Assembly (NCBI RefSeq): GCF_004193775.1 | Contig: NC_041016.1 | Coordinates: forward strand, 35,507,366 to 35,571,365 | From: Glycine soja | Lineage: Eukaryota; Streptophyta; Magnoliopsida; Fabales; Fabaceae | Length of the DNA: 64,000 nt | Direction: 5' to 3' | Shown: one piece after another, positions 10,531 through 20,931 of the stretch | How positions within the stretch are numbered: position 1 is the first letter of the stretch | Layout: each line of letters starts with the position of its first letter | Position numbers and translations under genes: made by a program | The notes under the pieces: generated by a model | Told to the model about the DNA's origin: nothing | Database searches by the model: none | The model's input: only the letters and a program-made list of their open reading frames with translations

Positions 10531-12062
10531 GGGTTGAGTCTTCTCTGTGGTTGTCTTACTGGTTTAGCTCCATCCTCTAAATTTATTCGATGCATACATG
10601 TGGATGGGCTAATACCAGGAATGTCCGCCAGGGTCCAGCCTATAGCCTTCTTATGCTTCTTGAGAACTGGCAACAATTTCTCCTCTTGCTCATCAGCAAG
10701 GGAGGCAGATATAATCACTGGAAAACTCTTGCTATCATCCAAGTAAGCGTATTTTAAATTTGATGGCAGAGGCTTCAATTCTGGTGTGGTCGGCTGGACA
10801 GTGGTAGAAGGAGATGGTTTCTCAGCCTTTACCTCATAAAGAAAGTCAGAGGTATGTGTACTTCCTAAAACATGGTTAGTCCTATCTGACTCTATAAAAT
10901 CAATCTCGAGAGGTAAAACACCACCACCAGACATGCAATCAATATCACTCTCAGATTCACTCTCAGCTTCAAATTCAGACATATGATCAAGTACAATTTC
11001 AGACTCAATGCATGAAGAGTGAGAGGCATGCAGATTAGAATAAAGATCAGTCATGTATTCATCAACAACATGGTCAATTATTTCAGCACGAAATACAGAA
11101 AGATCTTCAGATGGGTATTTCATAGCATCCAGAATATTAAAATGAACAGTTATGTCACCAAATTCCATAGACAGTGTGCCTGCATAAACATCTATCTTAG
11201 TTCTAGCAGTTTTCATAAAGGGTCTGCCTAGAATGATGAGAACTGATCCTTGAGAAAATCCATCTTCCATATTCAAGATATAAAAATCAACAGGGAAAAT
11301 CAGTTCACCAACTCTAACTAAGACATCTTCTATGAAACCAACAGGATAGGCAACACTTCTACTAGCTAAATGAATTACCACATCAGTTGACTGCAAGGGA
11401 CCTAGAGATAGAGAATTAAAAATCGACAGAGGCATAACACTAACAGAGGCTCCTAAATCTAGCATGGCATTGTCAAACTTACTATTCCCTATAATACAAG
11501 GTATGCTGAATGTACCTGGATCTTTGCATTTTTCAGGAATTTGAGGAACAGATTTACCAATCAATGCGGAGACATTTCTGCCCATGCTAATTCGTTCACT
11601 TCCTTTAAGCTTCCGCTTATTAGTGCACAGCTCCTTCAAGAATTTGGCATATCTTGGAATTTGCTTTATTGCATCCAACAGAGGTATGTTTACCTCTACT
11701 TTTCTAAACGTTTCCAAGATCTCTTTCTCTGCCTCTTCCATTTTTTTGTTGGAAACTGCTCTTGGAGGGAATGGAAGAGGGGGAATGTGCTGCTTCTGCA
11801 AATCAGAATTACCTGTGGAAGAAGATTCACCTGCACAGAAATTGTTAGGTAAATTTTTGTCATCACCTTTTTCTGGAATAGAGTGAAGTTTGGCAGGTTC
11901 ATTTGCAGATGAGGAAGGTGCTACGGGTTGAGGTCCTTGACATTGCTTTCCCGACCTCAATGAAATGGCACTGACATTTTTGGGATTTTGGACAGCTTGA
12001 GAAGGCAGCTTGTCAGAATTCTGGGACTGTTGTTGATTCAATTGGGTAGCCAATTGTTCCAT
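10527..12062 (-). pseudogene. Element B protease region of gag-pol
   Basis: This is the same frame as the gag, continued after the TAG. The retropepsin-like core is SKFDNAMLDLGASVSVMPLS (about 11440-11490); the catalytic triplet reads D-L-G-A instead of the usual D-S/T-G-A, so activity is doubtful. The flap side (ILGRPFMKTARTKIDV) lies near 11210-11250. The region ends with the RT approach [10 protein letters not shown], where a missing G at about 10529 shifts the frame and creates a stop at 10529-10527; the reading continues in the next frame. Confidence 0.85.
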
Positions 12063-12077
12063 CTGATTGGTTAAGCT

Positions 12078-13514
12078 CTAAATGGAGGCTCTGGTCTCTT
12101 GCTGAAATTGCATGTTCTGCATAGTCATTTGCCTCACAAGTTCTTCGAGGGAAGGTTGTGGAGGGGCCTCAACTGTTGGCTGTTTCTGGGGTTGTTGTTG
12201 TTGTTGGATTGGTGGAGGAATGTATGGTCTGCTTGGGCCAGCAGCATTTTGGAAGGAAGGAGCAGGCTGCTGTTGTTGTTGCTGAGGGCTGGACCATCTG
12301 AGGTTAGGGTGATTCCTCCATCCAGGGTTATATCTGTTGCTGGAGAGGTCATAATTGTTCTGCTGTGATTGATTTTGCTGCTGAGGTTGAGGAGGTCTAT
12401 TGTAAATATTTGCAGCATAAGCTTCAGGCTGCTCAATTGCTCCAGGTTGCTGCATGGAAGGGCAAAGGTCTGTATGGTGGTCAGCAGAGGAGCACAAACC
12501 ACAAACCCTTGCGACAAGTACAGATTTCTGATTCAAGGCCAGCTGGGTTACCAAGTTAACCAATGCATCCAGTTTGCCTTCAAGCTTCTTAGTTTCAGAT
12601 GATGCAGATGGGTTTGTAGCTACCTCATGCACTCCTCTAATGACTATGGCATCATTTCTGGCGCTAAACTGCTGGGAGTTGGAGGCCATCTTTTCAATTA
12701 AATTTCTGGCTTCAGCAGGAGTCATGTCTCCAAGGGCTCCACCACTGGCAGCATCTATCATACTTCTCTCCATATTACTGAGTCCTTCATAAAAATATTG
12801 GAGAAGAAGTTGTTCTGAAATCTGATGGTGGGGGCAACTGGCACAGAGTTTCTTAAATCTCTCCCAGTACTCATACAGGCTCTCTCCACTAAGTTGTCTA
12901 ATACCTGAGATATCCTTCCTGATGGCTGTGGTCCTGGAAGCAGGGAAAATTTTTTCTAAGAATACTCTCTTAAGGTCATCCCAGCTCGTGATGGACCTTG
13001 GAGCAAGGTAATACAACCAGTCCTTTGCCACTCCCTCTAATGAATGAGGAAAAGCCTTCAGAAATATGTGATCCTCTTGGACATCTGGGGGTTTCATGGT
13101 GGAGCAGACAATGTGAAATTCTTTCAAATGTTTGTGCGGGTCTTCACCTGCAAGGCCATGAAACTTTGGAAGCAAATGAATCAGTCCAGTTTTAAGAACA
13201 TATGGGACATCCTCATCAGGGTATTGGATGCACAAGCTTTCGTAGGTGAAATCAGGTGCAGCCATTTCCCTTAGAGTCCTCTCACGAGGTGGAGGTTGTG
13301 CCATGTTCTCAGAATGTGCAAAATCAGAATGCTCAAAATTATAATGCTCAAGATCAGGATGTTCAAAATCACCAATAACAGAATGCACAGATTCACCAGT
13401 TATGGAATGCTCAGAATGATCAAAAGGTATAAAATGATGCCTAACTAATCTATGAAATGTCCGATCTATCTCAGGATCAAAGGGTTGTAAGTCAGATGGA
13501 TTGCCTCTAGTCAT
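12078..13514 (-). pseudogene. Element B gag
   Basis: From ATG 13514 the frame encodes 478 residues to a TAG at 12080-12078. The retrotrans_gag domain spans about residues 100-260 (IHLLPKFHGLAGEDPHKHLK, AKDWLYYLAPRSITSWDDLK, ESLYEYWERFKKLCASCPHH). A CxxC-type knuckle relic (CGLCSSADHHTDLC) lies near 340, followed by a Gln/Pro-rich tail. The same frame continues beyond the TAG into the protease (SLTNQMEQLATQ), so the TAG replaced a Gln codon and gag was originally fused to pol. In the live element it would build the particle. Confidence 0.88.
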
Positions 13515-14316
13515 ACACTACATTCAGCATGCACACAACTAGTTGCCTTGTCATGTAAATGAAGGTGTAGGTTTGAACTACAGCTACCCTCAAATGATAT
13601 CCAAATGACTGGAAATTTTGTGAGCAACCCTATAAAATGATGAGAAGATAGCACAAAAAATTCCAGACAAAAATTCAAAGTCTAACTATGAAAGCTAAAA
13701 ATGGTAGGTTAAGAAAAATAAGTGAATAAAACTTGAAAAATAAAAAACTTTTGACAGAATCGCTTTTTTTGGACAATGGAGACCTCAGCCAGCCTACGGC
13801 GTAGGAAATTTTTTTCTACCCCAAATGCATATATAATAATTGCGATTCTGATAACTGGAGCAAAAGTTATGGCCGTTTGAAGTTTTGACAAACACAAAAT
13901 TTGCTAGTTTTTTGGAACTTTCAAATCTGACCAAACTAAAAGCTCTAGCTATTTTTCTCACAAAATATGGATTAAAAGAAGTTACCAAAAAAAAATTCAG
14001 CCAAAAATAACAACCCCAGCTACTAAAACAAAAAATCTCAAATAATTCAACATGGGTGGTCGCTAAAATCCGTCTCTAATTGATTTCTACTACTACTCTG
14101 TTTTTGCCGCAAGCACAATCTTCACAGCAAAACACCCAAGACTGAAACAGGGGAAACGCTTAATGGAAAAACTGAAACAGAACACACATTAAACAAAATA
14201 CCAGGACACTAAACAACACTAACACACATACTAACACAATACTAACAATTAAGCATAAAACACGAAAGGATTAAACACACAACACTAGCTCGCTATTATG
14301 AACCTTTGGACACTGC
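13515..14316 (-). other. Element B leader between primer site and gag
   Basis: About 800 bp of AT-rich sequence with no supported ORF. It is the untranslated leader expected in Athila-type elements. Confidence 0.6.
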
Positions 14317-14334
14317 TCCCTGGCAACGGCGCCA
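14317..14334 (-). promoter_or_regulatory. Primer binding site of element B (tRNA-Asp type)
   Basis: The minus strand reads TGGCGCCGTTGCCAGGGA, complementary to the 3' end of plant tRNA-Asp with one mismatch. This primer choice is typical of Athila elements. It starts minus-strand DNA synthesis. Confidence 0.85.
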
Positions 14335-14338
14335 AATT

Positions 14339-15460
14339 TGATCGAGGCCGTACCCGAATCAAATAAACATGAAAATGCAGTAACTGGGAAGTGATCCTAG
14401 GTCGTTTCCCAACGAGCAGTGACAAACCAAATGTTCATAATATACTTGCAGTAACAGTAACGATTGGGGGGGGGGGGGTTTGGTTGTTTGGTAATTAAAG
14501 AGCAGAACAAGTAAATTGGAATACGAAACTACTAATATTAAAAACGGGTTGTTTCCTCTGATTCAGAAGCCATTCTCTTATCCTGGGTTATGGAGAATTC
14601 GTCCCTAACAGTCAACCACTTAATCCAACCCTATTTCAATTTACTAAGCGAAAATCAACTTAGGGTTTTCAATACGTGATTAGGCACCACATACACCAGT
14701 TAGCCCTTCGTCCATTAAGCATGAACGCAAGTTAGGCTCAGAGGCAATTAATCGAACACGAAGCGTGCACTGATTAATGTTCACGAAATTGGGATAGCTG
14801 GTGAAGGGAAAACTGCCAGGAAACCACATTACAAGCGAAACCTCAAAGAGAGTTGGGCTTCGTCCTCAAAAGGAAACAACACCAGAAAATCTAGCCTTCC
14901 ATGGATTCAAACAGAAAACGCAAATGAAACATTAAACAGAAACGTAAATGAACAGAAACGTAAATGAAAATAGAAGAAGAAGCAAGAACGAAATTGTAAT
15001 TAGAAGCAGAAAACGTAAAATTGCATTACGTGAACAGTAGCATCAAGCAGAAAAATGAAAACCCTAAAACAAAAGCTCTGAATAATGAATAGCAGAATAG
15101 AATACCCTGCACGAATCCCAAGGCAGCTATTTAAAAAAAGTCACTCAAAGTCACTGGGCCCTATTACAATACTCCGGCCCAAAACGAAATAAACACTGAA
15201 CAACATAAAATAAAATTGTGAAATTTCCTAATTAGAAATTAACTAAGGTAAGCGCTGCTTTATTTTCCCTCTTCAAGTCCACAACCAAAATCCGGATTAA
15301 GCCCAATGTTTCATTAATTCCTGAAATTAGATTAAAAACATCAAATTAGCTAAATGAGCCCAAATAATAAAACTACCTAATTAATTGACAATTAAGACCA
15401 ATCAATAATTAAAATGGTGCAAAAAGGGTTTAGAAAATAGAAGAAAATGATGGCACATCA
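14339..15460 (-). repeat. 5' LTR of element B
   Basis: On the minus strand this 1122-bp LTR begins TGATGTGCCATCA and ends CTCGATCA, four bases before the primer binding site. A TATA-like A/T run lies near 15125-15137. A run of about a dozen G (plus strand, 14466-14478) may be length-unreliable. Confidence 0.8.
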
Positions 15461-18065
15461 GAGTACCACTCAAGCAAAATAGCTCCTGCTAGAAGTGACT
15501 CAGGAATAGAGAATCCCTATCGGACACCAAGCTTCGAGGCATTCCATGTATTTTTCCGATGATGTCGATGAATAATAATGGGACAGTGAGGGCATAATAA
15601 GATGTAGGCAACATGCCCAAATGGATGCCTTTGGAAAAATGATCAACCACTACCAGAATCATAGTATTTCCTCAAAACGGAGGTAAGTCGGTGATGAAAT
15701 CCAGCAAGAGATCCTCCCAAGGGCGGTGAGGCACTAGTAACAGACAGAGTAGGCTGGCGACCCTTTTTGTTTCATACTTGGCATGTTGACAGTCTATACA
15801 TGCCTTGACAAAGTCCTCGACATCCCTTTGAAGCCCCTGCCAGGTGAAATTTTCCATTAATCGCGCCACCATTTTGGCAACCCCCATATGACCGTTGGAG
15901 GGTGTCGAGTGATACTCAGCTAATAGCGTAGGGATGAACTGGAACCCTTGAGGTAACCATATACACCCCTCCTTTATGATCAAGTTCTGGGCAATGGAAT
16001 AATCTGAGTACGCATCTGGTTGAGCACGAATGTCTCGCCGAAGTTGGATGAACTGGGGGTTGCAGAGAAGATGTTTCTTAAGCTCATCTAGAAATGTCAA
16101 GCATGGCACCAACAAAACTAATAGTGTCACTGATGACGAATGAGGTGCACGAGAAAGTACATCGGCAATGGTGTTGGTGCTGCCGAAACGATATTTGATA
16201 CAATAATCATACCCCATCAAACAAGCTAAATACCTCTATTGCTCTGGTGTTTGAATCACCTGAGTATGCAACTCCTTAATGCTTCTGTGATCAGTCAATA
16301 TTGTGAAGCGGTGATAGCAAATAATTCTTGGACGTATGTAGAGGCTAGAAGAAGCTTAGGAGTGAATGACTTACTGAAGAAGGCACTGGGATGCCCATTT
16401 TGCGACAAAACCGCTCCCATGCCAATGCCTGAAGCATTTGTTTCAACAGTGAAAGGAACTGCAAAGTCAGGTAGCGATAACACATGAGCCATCATTAGTA
16501 CTGCCTTCAACTGACAAAAAGCATCATGGGTGGTCAGGGACCATTGAAACATATCCAGAGTGGTGGCTTTGACAAGAGGTGCCACAATTGAAGCATAACC
16601 ACGAATAAAACAACAATAAAAACCTGCTAAACCCAGGAAACTGTGAATAGCTCTGATAGATTGTGGAACTGGTCAGTCTTGGATAGCTTGAACTTTCATG
16701 GACACCGGCGCCACCCCCATGGCCAAAACCACATGGCCCAAATACTCCACCTGAGTTTGAGCGAAAGAACACTTGACGCGTTTAATAATAAACTACTCTT
16801 CCACGAGAATCTGAAATACCGTTGCCAAATGGGACAAGTGAGCCTCAAAAGTGCGATTGTAAATTAAGATGTCGTCGAAGAAACAATAACAAAGCGGTTG
16901 AGATGTGGCCGGAAAATGGAATTCATGGTTGCTTGGAAAGAAGAAGGGGCATTGCAGAGCCCAAAGGGCATCACTCGAAATTCAAAATGACTGTGATGGG
17001 TGCAAAAGGTGGTCTTGCAAATATCCTCTTCATTCATGCGTATCTGGTGGTACCCCTGGAAAAGGTCCAACTTTGAAAACCAACTGGTGCCACCTAATTC
17101 ATCCAATAGTTCATCTATGGTGGGTATCAAAAAATGATCCTTGATCGTTATGGCGTTTAAAGCGCGATAGTCTACGCAAAAGCGCCAAGAGCCATCATGC
17201 TTCCTCACCAAAAGGACCAGAGACAAGAACAGGCTCGTGCTGGGTCTAATGATCCCGTTCTATAACATTGAGGTCACCTACGTCTCAACTTCTTGCTTCT
17301 GATAGTGGGGGTAACGATATGGGTGCACATTAACAGGGGTGGAGTTGGGTTGTAGATGGATGTGATGATCAGTTGGACGGGAAGGGGGCAAGGATTGCGG
17401 TTCTTGGAAAAGGAGGCTGGATTGGTCTAAGAGGTGTTGAACTGGTGGTGGAATAGGAGGTTTGTCACTTTGGTTTGAAGGGAACTCAGAAGGAGTGATT
17501 GCGATATGAAAATACGCACTCGCTCCCTGTTTTCAGGCTAATTGGTGAAGCTGGGGTGGGGTGAGGAGAACAGAGATAGGATCAGTATCCCTTTGAAACT
17601 TGACTAAGTGGCCTTCATGAAAAAATTTCATGCTCAGAGTGTTGTAGTCAATCATGATGGATCCAAGTGTCTTGAGCCACTGCACGCCCAGGACCATGTT
17701 GGCACCACATAGGGGCAACAGATGGAGAGGTCCACGACAAAAGGAATGTGTTGGATGATGATGGTAACCGCTTTGCAGATGTGGTCACACTAAAGGTGCT
17801 GGCCATTTCCGAGCATGACGCGTAGCGGAGGTGTGGTACGAGTAGTGAGGCCCAATTTCCGCACCAATGGTTCCTGGATAAAATTATGGGTGCTGCCTCC
17901 ATCAACCAGGATCACCAGTTGGTGATTAGCAACATGGCCCAATAGACACAGGGTCTCAGGCGCCAAATGACCCGAGAGAGAGTGGAGCATGATCTGGGCT
18001 TGAGTCGAGTGGGTTGGGCAACTACTCCAATTGGGTAGGGTCATCCCGGGTTGCATCTTCCTCAT
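15461..18065 (-). pseudogene. Element A pol relic, first part: protease to integrase core
   Basis: The protease motif is VILVDGGSTHNFIQ (about 17880-17920). The RT runs from [18 protein letters not shown] through [15 protein letters not shown] and [16 protein letters not shown] (17200-16910). A frame change of one base in a T run at about 16885 falls just before the catalytic F-F-D-D-I-L-I. RNase H (FTVETNASGIGMGAVLSQ) lies near 16410-16470. The integrase HHCC part (GHMGVAKMVARLME...CIDCQHAK) lies at 15765-15885, and the core reads IHGMPRSLVSDRDS just before the junction with element B. Multiple stops and shifts make it non-functional. Confidence 0.85.
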
Positions 18066-18926
18066 CAGTTATTAAAAGGAACATACGAGAAGCACATTTG
18101 TGCCCTCGATGAAATTGTTCATCACAATTGAAACACAAACCACGTTCCCTACGTGAAGCCAATTTATCCAGGGAGAGTCTCTTCAAGGGTACCGGAGTTG
18201 GGGTTTTCATTGGGGCTGGAAGCAATGGGGTCGCGACTGACGACAAGGGCCGCAGGGGAGGCGCGGTGAGTGTGTGTGGACGCGCTCGGCTCAGGGAACG
18301 TGTATCCAGAAGCTTCTCCTCCTGAAGCCTAGCCAAACCCGCCACCTGCACCAAAGTTAGAGGTTGATGGGCTTGGACCTCTCGGCGTATCTCTGGAGTC
18401 AATCCCGAGATAAAGCAACTCAAGAGGAATGGCGGAGGTAGTTTGACAATACGATTCGCAAGATCTTCGAACTCTGAAAGGTGCGTGGTGACTGTGGAGT
18501 GCTGTGTAAGTTTACAAAGGGCACCAGTGGGATCCTCGTATTGCGACGGGCGAACTGTGTCTGCAACGCCTGGAGGAAACCTGGCTAGCAGGTGAACTAA
18601 GCATTACTGGTCATTCACTGAAACCAAGCCAGGTCGTGCCCCTCCATGTAGAAGAAGGTGATGGTCAATAGATCGTGCTTGGGCGTGACATGGTAATCGA
18701 AGAATTGGTTGATCTTAAAGATCCAACCAAGGGGTTTGGTCCCATCAAAGCGGGGAACATCGAGTTTCAAGCGATGAGGGGTGGAGGCAACCATGGTTGG
18801 CGGGTTATTGGATGCAAAAGGGGATGGAGATGAAGTCTTAGGTTGGGCTAGGTGATGGGTAGTGAGTTTCGCTATGGCATCTTCCAGCCTGTCGGAAGAA
18901 GCTTTGGACCTGGTGGATTCCGCCAT
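18022..18926 (-). pseudogene. Element A gag relic
   Basis: The minus-strand start at 18926 (MAESTRSKASSDRLEDAIAK) leads into the gag signature RLKLDVPRFDGTKPLGWIF and FFYMEGHDLAWFQ. Several stop codons follow at 18560-18620, where Trp or Gln codons are expected. The reading resumes as FISGLTPEIRREVQAH, LARLQEEKLLD and the zinc knuckle C-FNCDEQFHRGHKC near 18130. This would be the particle protein of the chromovirus. The stops look like C-to-T or G-to-A changes. Confidence 0.8.
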
Positions 18927-18948
18927 TGCAGAACGAGAGCACCAAAAT

Positions 18949-19316
18949 TGATAGAAGAACCTGGTTTAGAGGACCAATAACCTCCCAAGAAGAAGAGAAG
19001 AGAAGGAAAACTCAGAGTAATTTTCATTGCCTTACCTTATTACAATGATTATCTATTTGTAATGCAAAAGATAACTGATTTTGTCATTTTGTGCTAGCAT
19101 AATCCTAATGGAATTACACAAATTATGAGGGAATTGGCAGACAAGCTAAGGTGCTAAAGATTGTGATGCCGGAAGAGAATGTTCGAACACTTACTCAGCA
19201 AATCTCAGATGAAATCTTTCAAGTAAGCTGGTTTAGTTCTATTCCTCTTGGGCCTGCTCCTTGCTACTTGTACCCCCTGTATGCTAACATCTGATTGCAC
19301 CCCCTGATTGCTAACA
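18949..19316 (-). repeat. 5' LTR of element A
   Basis: The minus strand begins TGTTAGCAATCAGGGG and ends TTCTATCA. It has the same length as the other copy. The sequence just inside it (ATTTTGGTGCTCTCGTTC) should hold the primer binding site, but I could not match it to a tRNA with certainty. Confidence 0.88.
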
Positions 19317-19321
19317 TTCCC

Positions 19322-19828
19322 CCAATGGGTGAAGAAAGTAGAGTCATTGATGTTTGATGGTAAAGACTTGGCGGTGTTGATTATATGCACTGAAGTGTAT
19401 TTCCAGGTTCAGGGAACACACCCAAACATGAAGGTGAGTTTGGCCCAGCTCTATATGGTACGATCCATTTCTTCAAGCAACTTCTTGACGAACACACCAT
19501 TTTGACTTGGAGAAGGGGATTTGTTCAAGTGATTGGCTGCCATTCAACAAGAAGGTAGCGTTGATGAATACATTACGGAATTTGAATGACTTACTGCTCC
19601 AGTCCCTCAACTAACTGATGACCAGTATTTATGGATATTTTGTGCATGGGCTGAAGGATGGAATCAAAGGCCTCATGCGTAGTATGTGTACCCTTGGACC
19701 ATTATCACACTCATGGATGATGAATCTTGCTAGGGTCGTGGAGTTGGAGTTGCAAGAGAGAAAAGGGATTTGGACTAGGTTTCGAACAACAAGCATGAGA
19801 GGTGGAAAAGAATTGCTTTATGTACTCA
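19322..19828 (+). pseudogene. Middle part of element C gag, continued after element A
   Basis: Translated across frames, this stretch shows VYFQVQGTHPNMKVSLAQLY, FKQLLDEHTILTW, GFVQVIGCHSTRR, VDEYITEFE, GYFVHGLKDGIKG and NLARVVELELQERK, the order found in gypsy retrotrans_gag proteins. It joins the part ending at 5756 once A and one ttcc(g/c) duplication are removed. Several frameshifts and stops are present. It stops being recognisable where the MULE1 terminal repeat starts. Confidence 0.7.
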
Positions 19829-20285
19829 GCATTTTTCTTGTGCACCCAGCAAGTTTTTGAAATTTCAAAATTACTCCTACTAACTTCTTCTTCTTCCTTT
19901 TGCCTTCTTCACGCACCATTCATTATGTTGCTTTCTTCTTTACATTCATTCATTCTCATGAGAGGTGTTCCTTTGTGGTTGTGTTTGTTTTGGTCGACAC
20001 ACATTGGTTACGGTGGTCGTTGGCAAGTGATGGTTGTGGTGGTGGCTGGTGTGACTATTAATAGTAGAGGTAAAGTACATTGATTTTCTTCTTCAACTTC
20101 AATCTAGTTTTATACGAATTTGCAATCCATATAAAACTTATAGATTGATAATCCATAAGTTATATAAAAGTTATGGATTGATAATTCATAAATTTTATAT
20201 AATTGATGAATTAACAATCCGTATGAACGTTATGGATTGACGATTCGTATGTTTCTTACGGATTTACAATTTGTAAGAACTTTTT
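19829..20285 (+). repeat. Left terminal inverted repeat region of MULE1
   Basis: The outer part reads ttcttgtgcacccagcaag. The inner part (20115-20275) holds repeated copies of a motif close to ATCCGTAT / ATACGGATT in both directions. The same arrangement recurs at 28305-28692 inverted and at 28755-29145. Confidence 0.7.
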
Positions 20286-20931
20286 TTAAATTTTTTTAAA
20301 AATTTGTTTTATTGTTTTTTTAATATAAATAATTTTATTATTTAAAATATTTTTAAATATGTATACTTTCATAATTTGTATCTTTTAGTTTTTATTGTTT
20401 GATAGTGGTTTTTATTTTAAAATTATTTAGACTTTTATTTTATTTTAGTCATTTTATTTTTAAAAATTTATTTTAGTCCTTATAATTTTATGATTTATAA
20501 TTAAGTACAAAAATATCAGCAACACATTCATGAGTAATTTATCGCAATATAATTTCTAATAAAAAAAAGTTGATATTTATAACTAATTTGTAGATAATTA
20601 TTTATGTATGTTTCTTTGTAGCAAGGATTAAAAGGTAAGTCCCTAAAAAAGTTATATATTTTTTTGGTAGCTAGTACTCGATGAGTATTTAAACATTTAT
20701 AATATTTGTGTAAATATTATTAAGTTGAGTACTTTATGGAAGTCAAAAAATAATTATATTGTGTCATATATTAGTTTATGCAAGTCTAAATTTTAATATA
20801 TATGGTTATCAATTTTAATGTATTATACCATTAAATGCAGTAAAAAAATTAAAAAATTGTGTGATGGCATATGTATAGTGTCGTTAGGGGTCGTTTGTTT
20901 GTCATTGAATTTTTTTCAATGTTTTGTTAAG
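20286..20931. other. AT-rich MULE1 linker, no gene
   Basis: Very AT-rich sequence between the left terminal repeat and the transposase start. Closely similar sequence follows the MULE2 left terminus at 29150-29590. Confidence 0.6.

Larger units (their letters stand above)
6943..15460 (-). mobile_element. Element B: Athila-like Ty3/gypsy retrotransposon, 3' LTR missing
   Basis: The minus-strand order is 5' LTR (15460-14339), tRNA-Asp primer site, leader, gag, protease, RT-RNase H and integrase, then a non-coding 3' region ending in A-rich sequence at 6943. No second LTR is present: the first bases of element A integrase follow at once. On the other side the 5' LTR begins inside the same integrase codon region. 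The gag-pol reading has three nonsense codons and one single-base frameshift. Confidence 0.88.
5757..19316 (-). mobile_element. Element A: Ty3/gypsy chromovirus with chromodomain, split by element B
   Basis: Two LTRs of 368 bp (5757-6124 and 18949-19316) bracket a minus-strand gag, protease, RT, RNase H, integrase and chromodomain. The flanking target duplication is ttccg (5752-5756) and ttccc (19317-19321). The element sits in the gag of element C and is split in its integrase by element B (6943-15460). All frames carry stops or shifts, so it is inactive. Confidence 0.9.

Noticed and set aside
20818..20931. Upstream extension of the transposase first exon
   Set aside because: The residues before the ATG at 20932 are low-complexity and the family N-terminus begins with the acidic MDED-type segment.
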